The position numbers and the translations under genes are program-made. A stretch of DNA of 40,777 nt. Source: Bacteroides sp. Its GTDB lineage: Bacteria > Bacteroidota > Bacteroidia > Bacteroidales > Bacteroidaceae. Below are positions 22,692 to 30,015 of this stretch, in pieces (positions within the stretch are counted from its first letter, which is position 1; each line of letters begins with the position of its first letter). The stretch is from assembly GCA_015060735.1 (NCBI GenBank), contig SUXX01000016.1:1-40777 (forward strand), read 5' to 3'. The notes under the pieces were generated by a model. It worked only from the letters and a program-made list of their open reading frames with translations. It was not told the DNA's origin and did not search any database.

Positions 22692-24524
22692 TTAGTTCAT
22701 CTGTTGCATGTCGCAAAGGCGTTTGTAGTAGCCGTTCAGAGCCAACAGTTCATCGTGTTTGCCTCGTTCTACAATCTGTCCTTCGTGAAGCACACAAATT
22801 TCATCGGCATGACGGATGGTAGACAGGCGGTGGGCAATGGCGATGGTGGTACGGTTCTTCATTAATTTTTCAAGAGCATCTTGTACCATGCGTTCACTTT
22901 CTGTATCGAGGGCCGAGGTGGCTTCGTCAAGAATCAGGATAGGAGGGTTCTTCAAGATAGCACGGGCAATGCTGATGCGTTGGCGTTGTCCACCGGAGAG
23001 TTTTCCTCCACGGTCGCCAATCATGGTGTCGTATCCGTTCTCGCTGGCCATGATGAAATCGTGAGCATTGGCTATCTTGGCTGCTTCGATGACTTGTTCC
23101 ATGGTGGCATTTTCTACACCGAAAGCAATGTTGTTGAAAAAAGTATCGTTGAATAAGATAGCCTCTTGGTTGACATTCCCCATGATGCTACGAAGATCGT
23201 GCAAGGTCGTGTTTTTTACATTGACCCCGTCAATCAATACTTCGCCTTCCTGGACATCGTGATAACGGGGAATCAAATCTACCATGGTCGATTTGCCGGA
23301 ACCAGATTGACCGACCAGGGCAATGGTCTTTCCCTTTTCGATGGTCAGATTGATGTCTTTCAAAATCCATTTGGTGTCGTATTTGAAAGATACATGCTTG
23401 AATTCAATCTTTTCTTTCAGCGAACCGATGTGAATAGGATTGGCTACTACCGGCATTTTGTTCTCCGCTTTCAGAATCTTGTCTACACGTTCCATGCTGG
23501 CCAGTCCTTTCGGGATGTTGTAGCTGGCTTTCGAAAAATCCTTCAATGGATTGATGAGGCTGTAAAGCATCACCAAATAGAAAATGAAGGATGGAGCAGT
23601 GATGGTACTGTTGTTTTGTAGAATCAAAGTACCTCCAAACCACAATACAACTACAATCAATACAGTACCCAAAAACTCACTCATCGGGTGAGCCATCTGC
23701 TGACGGGTGTTTACCCGGCTGATGGTGTCTCTATATAGATTGTTGGAGTCCAAAAAACGCTTGTTCATCTTGTGCTCAGCAATGAAGGCTTTGATGATAC
23801 GCAATCCTCCCAAGGTTTCTTCGACTTGCGACATAAGGTCGCTCCATTGGTTTTGGGCGACCAATGATTTGCGTTTCAGCATTCGGCCTATTCTACCCAT
23901 AAACCATCCCATGAAGGGAAGCACGGTAATTGTAAATAAGGTCAGCTCCCAACTGGTGACAATCAAAGTGCCGAAATAGAAGAGTATCAGAATCGGGTTC
24001 TTGAACAACATGTCGAGCGATGACATGATGCTGGATTCGATTTCGTTCACATCACCACTCATACGGGCAATAATGTCGCCTTTTCGCTCTTCGGAAAAAA
24101 ATCCTAAGGGAAGGCTTAATATTTTTTTGTAAAGAGCCACCCTGATGTCGCGGACAACACCGGTGCGGATAGGAATCATGGTAGCCGAAGAAAGGAAATA
24201 ACTGGCTGTTTTCAAGAAGGTCATGAAAGCCAGGAATAATCCTAATAGTAATAAGGTAGTGCTGGCACCATGGGTTTCAATCAGCCGGGTAACATAATAG
24301 TAGAAGTTGTTGATGGCTATGTCCTTGATAGAGCCTTCAGCTCCCCATGGGATGAAACTATAATTAGCTTCCTGCATCTTGAACAAGATTTGCAGAATGG
24401 GGACAATCAGCATAAATGAAAAGATGTTCAATATAGCTGAAAGGATATTGAATAGGATATGTAAAATCAGGTATTTTTTATAGGGTGGAACAAAACGGCG
24501 GAGTACTTGAATGAATTCTTTCAT
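22692..24524 (-). CDS. MsbA-like ABC exporter (fused permease and ATPase)
   Basis: A 610-residue half-transporter that would work as a homodimer. Residues about 15-330 hold six membrane helices of the ABC exporter fold. The ATPase domain has Walker A GQSGSGKSTMVDL, signature LSGGQRQRISIARAIL, Walker B PILILDEATSALD and H-loop IAHRLSTIRHAD. Closest in type to MsbA and lipid or drug exporters of Bacteroidetes. The substrate cannot be set from sequence alone. It is followed by a short palindromic repeat and preceded by a full-length one. Confidence 0.93.
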   Translation of the reverse strand: MKEFIQVLRRFVPPYKKYLILHILFNILSAILNIFSFMLIVPILQILFKMQEANYSFIPWGAEGSIKDIAINNFYYYVTRLIETHGASTTLLLLGLFLAFMTFLKTASYFLSSATMIPIRTGVVRDIRVALYKKILSLPLGFFSEERKGDIIARMSGDVNEIESSIMSSLDMLFKNPILILFYFGTLIVTSWELTLFTITVLPFMGWFMGRIGRMLKRKSLVAQNQWSDLMSQVEETLGGLRIIKAFIAEHKMNKRFLDSNNLYRDTISRVNTRQQMAHPMSEFLGTVLIVVVLWFGGTLILQNNSTITAPSFIFYLVMLYSLINPLKDFSKASYNIPKGLASMERVDKILKAENKMPVVANPIHIGSLKEKIEFKHVSFKYDTKWILKDINLTIEKGKTIALVGQSGSGKSTMVDLIPRYHDVQEGEVLIDGVNVKNTTLHDLRSIMGNVNQEAILFNDTFFNNIAFGVENATMEQVIEAAKIANAHDFIMASENGYDTMIGDRGGKLSGGQRQRISIARAILKNPPILILDEATSALDTESERMVQDALEKLMKNRTTIAIAHRLSTIRHADEICVLHEGQIVERGKHDELLALNGYYKRLCDMQQMN

Positions 24525-24570
24525 GTTGCAGGATTTAGAAAAAGAAGTGCGTGTAATGTTCTAAATTAAA

Positions 24571-24648
24571 GTGTCATTCTGAGCATCGCGAAGAATCTGT
24601 AAACGCATTCTTTGTGAATACAGATCCTTCACTGTGTTCAGGTGACAC
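24571..24648. repeat. Dispersed palindrome, TGTCATTCTGA family (copy 4)
   Basis: GTGTCATTCTGAGCATCGCG...GAATCTG pairs with CAGATCCTTCACTGTGTTCAGGTGACAC; the right arm has lost bases relative to copy 1. Located between the coiled-coil protein gene and the ABC gene. Confidence 0.8.
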
Positions 24649-24668
24649 GATATTAAAGATTTGTGGCA

Positions 24669-25541
24669 TTATTTCATGCTAAATGATTGTTCACCAATCA
24701 TGGTTCCATCGGCAAAGATGTATACATTGTAAGTTCCGGCAGGGAGGTATTCTTCCACATCCCAGTATACGGTAACCGTTTGTTCTTCGCCAGTGTACTC
24801 AATGTATTTTTTGATGGAGTAAGACAATTCCCGGTTTTCGTATGGGAACGTATCGGATGCACTCTTAGTCAATACTTCATTGTCGGGCTTGGCAATGCGA
24901 ATATACAAGGTGCGTTCGCCTGTCTTGGCCGTGATGTTCTTGACAATGGTAAAGGAAACGGCGATTTTCTTCACATCCTTTACTCTCTTAGCTGTCTTGC
25001 CACGCTTGTTCTTAGGTTGAATGCTGATGTTGGTAGCATCCAACTGGGCTGCTAATGTCACCTTGGCGTTTAGGTTTTTCTTTTCTTGAGCCAACGTGTT
25101 GATTTGACGGGTGGCTTCTGTATATTTCTGTTTCACTTCCTTATTTTCGGTAGTCAAGGCTTCGTTGATGCGGTTCAAGGAGTCGATTTGCATCACATAG
25201 CTCCGTAATACAGCACGAACGGTTTTTAATTCTTTCTTCAGACGAGTAATTTCGGCTGCATTGCTAGTCTTTACCTGGCGGAGTTCTTCCAACAGGCGTT
25301 GGGTTTTCAGTTTTTCACTTTCCAGTTTCTGGCGGAGTGAGTCGTTATTGATTTGTACTTGCAGTTCATCGTATTGAGTGGCAAATGTAGTATATTCATT
25401 TTCCATCTCTTCTTTTTCAATTTCGAACAGTTCAGCCATTTCCTTATTCTCTTGTGTCTGTCGGAAGGCATAGAACGAAACTCCACCGATAATGATAATC
25501 AGTAGGATGATAATGATAATCAGATTTTTGCTCTTGTCCAT
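24669..25541 (-). CDS. Membrane-anchored coiled-coil protein, function unknown
   Basis: 290 residues. A single N-terminal membrane segment (about 7-26, very Ile/Leu-rich) is followed by a long charged coiled coil (about 30-170, repeated LEELRQVK/LKKELKTVR heptads), a short basic linker, and a beta-rich C-terminal domain (about 195-290; SFTIVKNITAKTGERTLYIRI, EEQTVTVYWDVEEYLPAGTYNVYIFADG). The domain looks like an Ig-type or accessory fold facing the periplasm if the anchor is N-in. A -7 TACTTTTG lies on its strand at 25561-25568. I do not recognise a named family; similar conserved hypothetical proteins are common in Bacteroidales. Confidence 0.75.
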   Translation of the reverse strand: MDKSKNLIIIIILLIIIIGGVSFYAFRQTQENKEMAELFEIEKEEMENEYTTFATQYDELQVQINNDSLRQKLESEKLKTQRLLEELRQVKTSNAAEITRLKKELKTVRAVLRSYVMQIDSLNRINEALTTENKEVKQKYTEATRQINTLAQEKKNLNAKVTLAAQLDATNISIQPKNKRGKTAKRVKDVKKIAVSFTIVKNITAKTGERTLYIRIAKPDNEVLTKSASDTFPYENRELSYSIKKYIEYTGEEQTVTVYWDVEEYLPAGTYNVYIFADGTMIGEQSFSMK

Positions 25542-25560
25542 AGTCTACGTTAATTTCCCG

Positions 25561-25641
25561 CAAAAGTACAACATTTTATGTATTCAGCCCGAAATTTAAT
25601 ACGGATTTTTTTCTTTAAATCGGAATAAGATTGTAAATTTG
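25561..25641. promoter_or_regulatory. Divergent promoters between the coiled-coil gene and mdh
   Basis: Minus strand: TACTTTTG at 25568-25561, 20 bp from the coiled-coil gene start. Plus strand: TAAATTTG at 25634-25641, 51 bp before the mdh ATG. Both fit TAnnTTTG; the -33 elements are weak by eye. Confidence 0.4.
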
Positions 25642-25692
25642 CCGAATAAGTATGAATTTTTAATTATCAACCTAAATAAAATTATTGAGATT

Positions 25693-26634
25693 ATGTCAAA
25701 AGTAACCGTAGTTGGTGCCGGTAACGTAGGTGCCACATGTGCAAATGTTCTTGCTTTCAACGAAGTAGCTGACGAAGTGGTAATGCTCGACGTTAAGGAA
25801 GGTGTTTCTGAAGGTAAAGCAATGGATATGATGCAGACAGCTCAGTTGTTGGGCTTTGACTCTACTTTGGTAGGCTGCACAAATGATTATGAAAAGACTG
25901 CAAACTCTGACGTAGTAGTTATTACTTCAGGTATTCCTCGTAAGCCGGGTATGACTCGCGAAGAATTGATCGGTGTAAATGCCGGTATCGTGAAGTCTGT
26001 AGCTCAAAATATCTTGAAGTATTCTCCAAACGCTATCATCGTGGTTATTTCTAACCCAATGGATACCATGACTTACTTGGCACTTAAGTCTTTGGGCTTG
26101 CCAAAGAACAGAATCATTGGTATGGGTGGTGCATTGGATAGCTCACGTTTCAAGTATTTCTTGTCACAGGCTTTGGGTTGCAATGCTAACGAAGTAGAAG
26201 GTATGGTTATCGGTGGTCACGGTGATACTACTATGATTCCTTTGACTCGCTTCGCTACATACAAGGGCTTGCCGGTTTCTAACTTCTTGTCTGCTGAAAA
26301 GTTGGAAGAAATCGCTGCTGCTACTATGGTAGGTGGTGCTACATTGACTAAGTTGCTCGGTACTTCTGCATGGTATGCTCCGGGTGCAGCTGGTGCTTAC
26401 GTAGCTGAAGCTATCATCCACAACCAAAAGAAGATGATTCCTTGCTCTGTATTGTTGGAAGGTGAATATGGTGAATCAGACATCTGCTGCGGTGTTCCTG
26501 TAATCTTGGGTAAGAACGGTATCGAAGAAATCATTGAGTTGCCGTTGAACGAAGACGAAAAGGCTAAGTTCGCTGCTAGTGCTGCTGCTGTTCGCAAGAC
26601 TAACGCTGCTTTGACAGAAGTTGGTGCTCTTTAA
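25693..26634 (+). CDS. mdh: Malate dehydrogenase (LDH-like type)
   Basis: A 313-residue NAD-dependent enzyme. It has the Rossmann motif VTVVGAGNVGATCAN, VVITSGIPRKPGMTRE (mobile loop with R residues for dicarboxylate binding), VVISNPMDTMTYLAL, GMGGALDSSRFKYFLSQ and the catalytic histidine in GGHGDTTMIPL. It interconverts malate and oxaloacetate in the reductive branch to fumarate and succinate used by Bacteroidales. The start at 25693 (MSKVTVVG) is family-typical; the frame opens at 25639, within the promoter leader. Codon use is strongly biased, consistent with high expression. A strong terminator follows. Confidence 0.96.
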   Translation: MSKVTVVGAGNVGATCANVLAFNEVADEVVMLDVKEGVSEGKAMDMMQTAQLLGFDSTLVGCTNDYEKTANSDVVVITSGIPRKPGMTREELIGVNAGIVKSVAQNILKYSPNAIIVVISNPMDTMTYLALKSLGLPKNRIIGMGGALDSSRFKYFLSQALGCNANEVEGMVIGGHGDTTMIPLTRFATYKGLPVSNFLSAEKLEEIAAATMVGGATLTKLLGTSAWYAPGAAGAYVAEAIIHNQKKMIPCSVLLEGEYGESDICCGVPVILGKNGIEEIIELPLNEDEKAKFAASAAAVRKTNAALTEVGAL

Positions 26635-26656
26635 TAGATTCTATTAGTATGATATA

Positions 26657-26695
26657 AAATGGCTGCTTCCAATCTGGAAGCAGCCATTTGTTTTT
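26657..26695. terminator. Strong bidirectional terminator after mdh
   Basis: The 14-bp perfect arms AAATGGCTGCTTCC and GGAAGCAGCCATTT surround a 5-nt loop and are followed by GTTTTTT. The gene on the opposite strand ends at the same place. Confidence 0.85.
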
Positions 26696-28416
26696 TATTG
26701 TTGGAAAATAGCGGGAGAGTTATTGTCTATACTTGTCCAAGTTCTGAATGTGAAATCCGGGTAAGTTTTAGGTTCTGTGTTTTGTTGGTTCACCCAATCG
26801 TTTAAAAGGGTGCTGATGTGCTTTTCGTTTACATTGAAGTTGGCATCGTATATTTGAGCATTTTTTGAGGTCTCTTGCAGTGTATTGTATACGATATAAT
26901 CGCTTCCGTTATATAAAAAATGTGTCATAGTAATTCCGCCATTTTTACCAAGAGCTGCTCCGAAATATTCCGGATTATTTTCCTGAAATAAGTAGCAATT
27001 ATGAATTTGTCCTTTGTTACTTTGCCCTGCAATGCCACCATTATAAGAAGTGGATGTGATATTATAAGTATTGTTATAAGCATAGCAGTTTAGAATATGA
27101 CCTGCTATATCGCCTACTATGCCACCGTTAGAAGATGATTTTTTGATATGGAATTTATTGTTAGCAGTATAACAATTGGTTATATATCCTGTAGAACTTA
27201 CAAAACCACATATACCTCCAGTTCTTTCGACACTATAAAATTGTGAACTTTGTACGGAGCAGTTATCTATCAGTCCATAGTTTTTGGCTACTATACCTCC
27301 AGTTGGTGTACTAATGGGATTTGTTATCGTATTAGTATTGATAATATGCAAGTTTTTAACAATACCATCAGAACTAATGCCTCCAAATAATCCTGAAAAG
27401 TCTTTTGTTATTTGAGTATTGATACTTTTATCCGGTATGATTAAATTAGAAATGGTATGGCCTTCTCCATCAAAAATATGTTGAAAAGCTTTTGCTTCGC
27501 TATATCCTATTGGAAGCAAATCATAGCTTAGCTCCTCTGTAAAGGTAATATCAGCTAATAATCGATATACTGTACGTTCATTAACAGTTTCTCCAAAGTC
27601 TTTTAGTGTATAACCCTGATAGTCTTTAGGTGGTTCTTTCCCGTTGATTAGATAACTAAAAGCTATTAATTCCTTTGCAGTTCTAATCCCAGGTCGTGTA
27701 TCTTCATCAATCACATTACATTCATATTTAAAACCGCTTTTAAAATCATGGGTGAGTGTATGTGAGGTTTGTTCTTCTCCGAAGTTGAAGATAAGGGTTA
27801 ATGGGCAGTTGTCGATAGATGGGATGATAAAAGAATATTCACCGGTGGTGTTCTTATCCAATGTAGTGGTGTGTGTTTGATTATCCGATGTTTCGAAACT
27901 TCCGTTATTACCCTTTATTGAGGTTACTTTGGGAGCTTCTACAGCAATGTCGGTTAAGGAAGCATTAAGAGAAGTCTCTACATGGATAGTCAGCATGGCA
28001 AATAGATGACTAAATTCTAATTCGATGTTTGTTTGACCGCTCCATGTCTTTTGGGCAATCAAAACATCCTCTAATGCATTTTCGATGTATGGGTTTTGAG
28101 TGATGAGATTGTTTTCATCGTTGTATGCCGGACATAAGACTGTCAGTAAATTTTCGGATGCATGGTCGGATATAGTAAGTTCTTCGTCTATTCCCCACGA
28201 TGTTCCGTCAAAGGTGATGATTTTATTGATGAGTGTCATATCACCGGAAAGGTTGAACAATGCTTTGCTTCCTATGGGTAGCGAACTGTCTTTGATAATA
28301 CCTCTTGACCGAATATTGCTCATTGTTCCAGGAAGCTTGGAAGGGATGGATTGCGAGTCGCAACTGTATAAAAGAATCCCTACTAACAGAAGGATAAATA
28401 TTCGGAATGTTTTCAT
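26695..28416 (-). CDS. Fimbrillin-like lipoprotein with GLUG repeats
   Basis: 573 residues from the ATG at 28416. The signal MKTFRIFILLLVGILLYSC has lipobox LYSC. The N-terminal half (about 30-250) is a fimbrillin/Mfa-like beta domain (GSKALFNLSG, AYNDENNL, FSHLFAMLTIHVE). The rest is Asn/Thr/Ser-rich with GLUG-type repeats: FSGLFGGISSDGIVKNL, TGGIVAKNYGLIDNCSV, TGGICGFVSSTGYITNCY, GGIVGDIAGHILNCYAY, GGIAGQSNKGQIHNCYLF. Such proteins are adhesin-like surface components. The frame opens at 28482, but the signal peptide sets the start. Low G+C and Asn-rich codon use set it apart from mdh and the gdh genes around it, so it may be more recently acquired. Confidence 0.8.
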   Translation of the reverse strand: MKTFRIFILLLVGILLYSCDSQSIPSKLPGTMSNIRSRGIIKDSSLPIGSKALFNLSGDMTLINKIITFDGTSWGIDEELTISDHASENLLTVLCPAYNDENNLITQNPYIENALEDVLIAQKTWSGQTNIELEFSHLFAMLTIHVETSLNASLTDIAVEAPKVTSIKGNNGSFETSDNQTHTTTLDKNTTGEYSFIIPSIDNCPLTLIFNFGEEQTSHTLTHDFKSGFKYECNVIDEDTRPGIRTAKELIAFSYLINGKEPPKDYQGYTLKDFGETVNERTVYRLLADITFTEELSYDLLPIGYSEAKAFQHIFDGEGHTISNLIIPDKSINTQITKDFSGLFGGISSDGIVKNLHIINTNTITNPISTPTGGIVAKNYGLIDNCSVQSSQFYSVERTGGICGFVSSTGYITNCYTANNKFHIKKSSSNGGIVGDIAGHILNCYAYNNTYNITSTSYNGGIAGQSNKGQIHNCYLFQENNPEYFGAALGKNGGITMTHFLYNGSDYIVYNTLQETSKNAQIYDANFNVNEKHISTLLNDWVNQQNTEPKTYPDFTFRTWTSIDNNSPAIFQQ

Positions 28417-28440
28417 GACTTTGTCTAAAAAAATGATGGG

Positions 28441-28448
28441 CAAAGATA
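28441..28448 (-). promoter_or_regulatory. -7 element for the fimbrillin-like gene
   Basis: TATCTTTG on the minus strand, 24 bp before the ATG. Its -33 region would overlap the stem of the upstream terminator; no good -33 was seen. Confidence 0.35.
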
Positions 28449-28450
28449 GT

Positions 28451-28485
28451 AAAAAAACATTGCCCGCCATAAAGGCAGGCAATGT
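28451..28485 (-). terminator. Terminator of the NAD-type glutamate dehydrogenase gene
   Basis: On the minus strand ACATTGCCTGCC and GGCGGGCAATGT pair with one mismatch around a 5-nt loop, followed by a run of seven T. Confidence 0.75.
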
Positions 28486-28514
28486 AAATAATGAAACGAA
28501 TAATAAATGTGATG

Positions 28515-29852
28515 TTATACGATTCCTTGTGCCATCATGGCGTGGGCAACCTTCATGAAGCCGGCGATGTTTGCACCCTTTACATAGTTGATGTAACCAT
28601 CGGCTTCAGTTCCATACTTCACGCATTGTTCGTGGATGCCGAGCATAATGCCATGCAGTTTTTCGTCCACTTCGGCGGCACTCCAACTTAAGTGCATAGC
28701 GTTCTGGCTCATTTCGAGACCTGAGGTAGCTACACCACCGGCGTTGACAGCCTTACCAGGAGCATAGAGTTTCTTGTGAGCAATGAATGCGTCAATAGCT
28801 TCCGGAGTACATCCCATGTTCGAGATTTCGCCGATACACAATGTACCGTTGTTAATCAGGTTCATGGCATCTTCACCGTTCAATTCGTTTTGAGTGGCAC
28901 AAGGCAAAGCAATATCTACCTTTACTTCCCAAGGACGACGACCCGGAACAAATGTTGCATTCGGATATTCTTCGGCATAAGGAGCTACGATGTCATTACC
29001 GGAAGCACGGAGTTCGAGCATATAATCAATCTTGTCGCCACTGATACCGTCTGGGTCATAAACATAACCGTCAGGACCGGAAATGGTAACCACCTTGGCA
29101 CCGAGTTCGGTTGCCTTGGTAACAGCTCCCCAAGCCACATTACCGAAACCGGAAACGGCTACTGTTTTGCCCTTGATGTCGTGGCCTGCATTTTGTAGCA
29201 TTTGGTTAACGAAATACAAACCACCGAAACCGGTTGCTTCCGGACGAATCAATGAACCACCGAATTCCAAGCCCTTACCAGTGAATGTTCCGGTAAATTC
29301 GCGAGTCAGCTTCTTGTACATACCAAACATGTAACCTACTTCGCGACCGCCTACGCCGATGTCACCGGCCGGTACATCCATATCCGGACCTACGTGACGC
29401 CACAATTCGAGCATGAAAGCTTGACAGAAACGCATCACTTCAGCGTCGCTCTTACCGCGTGGAGAGAAGTCAGAACCGCCCTTGCCACCGCCCATTGGCA
29501 ATGTAGTCAAAGCATTCTTGAATGTTTGTTCGAAGCCTAAGAACTTCAATATGGAAAGGTTAACAGATGCGTGAAAACGAATGCCGCCCTTATAAGGACC
29601 AATGGCATTGTTGAATTGTACGCGATAACCTAAGTTTACTTGTACTTTACCTTTATCGTCTACCCAGGGCACTTTGAATGTAAAAATGCGGTCGGGCTCA
29701 ACCAGTCTCTCAATCAGAGAGGCTTTTTCGAATTCCGGATGCTGGTTGTAGATATCTTCAATGGAGTGCAACACTTCCTTTACAGCCTGCAAGTATTCAG
29801 ATTCACCAGGATGCTTGGCTTCCAAAGAAGCCATAATTTGATTAATATCCAT
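28515..29852 (-). CDS. gdhB: Glutamate dehydrogenase, NAD-type coenzyme site
   Basis: 445 residues from 29852. Family motifs: PYKGGIRFHASVNLSILKFL, LPMGGGKGGSDFSPRGKS (catalytic Lys), DVPAGDIGVGGREVGYMFG, then the coenzyme domain. The nucleotide-binding residues are F236 in SGFGNVAWG and P260 in SGPDGYVYDPDG, the pair present in NAD-dependent clostridial GDH, so NAD specificity is inferred. The upstream frame to 30113 is not native. A consensus promoter lies about 50 bp upstream. Catalyses oxidative deamination or reductive amination of 2-oxoglutarate. It is paired with an NADP-type copy 3.2 kb away on the same strand. The symbol follows Bacteroides usage and is tentative. Confidence 0.93.
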   Translation of the reverse strand: MDINQIMASLEAKHPGESEYLQAVKEVLHSIEDIYNQHPEFEKASLIERLVEPDRIFTFKVPWVDDKGKVQVNLGYRVQFNNAIGPYKGGIRFHASVNLSILKFLGFEQTFKNALTTLPMGGGKGGSDFSPRGKSDAEVMRFCQAFMLELWRHVGPDMDVPAGDIGVGGREVGYMFGMYKKLTREFTGTFTGKGLEFGGSLIRPEATGFGGLYFVNQMLQNAGHDIKGKTVAVSGFGNVAWGAVTKATELGAKVVTISGPDGYVYDPDGISGDKIDYMLELRASGNDIVAPYAEEYPNATFVPGRRPWEVKVDIALPCATQNELNGEDAMNLINNGTLCIGEISNMGCTPEAIDAFIAHKKLYAPGKAVNAGGVATSGLEMSQNAMHLSWSAAEVDEKLHGIMLGIHEQCVKYGTEADGYINYVKGANIAGFMKVAHAMMAQGIV

Positions 29853-29898
29853 AATAAAAGTATTTAAGGTTTTGACAAAATGATATTCATTCTTCGTG

Positions 29899-29929
29899 CA
29901 AAGGTATGCTTTTATGTGGATTGCCCAAA
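29899..29929 (-). promoter_or_regulatory. Promoter of the NAD-type GDH gene
   Basis: On the minus strand TTTG (29929-29926), 19 nt, then TACCTTTG (29906-29899): a full consensus match. Confidence 0.65.
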
Positions 29930-29959
29930 TGTTTCGGCAGATTTTTTGGATAAAATTAG

Positions 29960-29990
29960 TTGCGTACGTCAATAATAATAACGACTTTTG
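29960..29990 (+). promoter_or_regulatory. Possible promoter of the receiver/PPDK-like gene
   Basis: TTG at 29960-29962, 20 nt, then GACTTTTG at 29983-29990 (one mismatch to TAnnTTTG). It is divergent from the gdh promoter, with 30 bp between the two -33 elements. Confidence 0.35.
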
Positions 29991-30015
29991 TATATGGCAA
30001 ATTAAATAAATAGGT

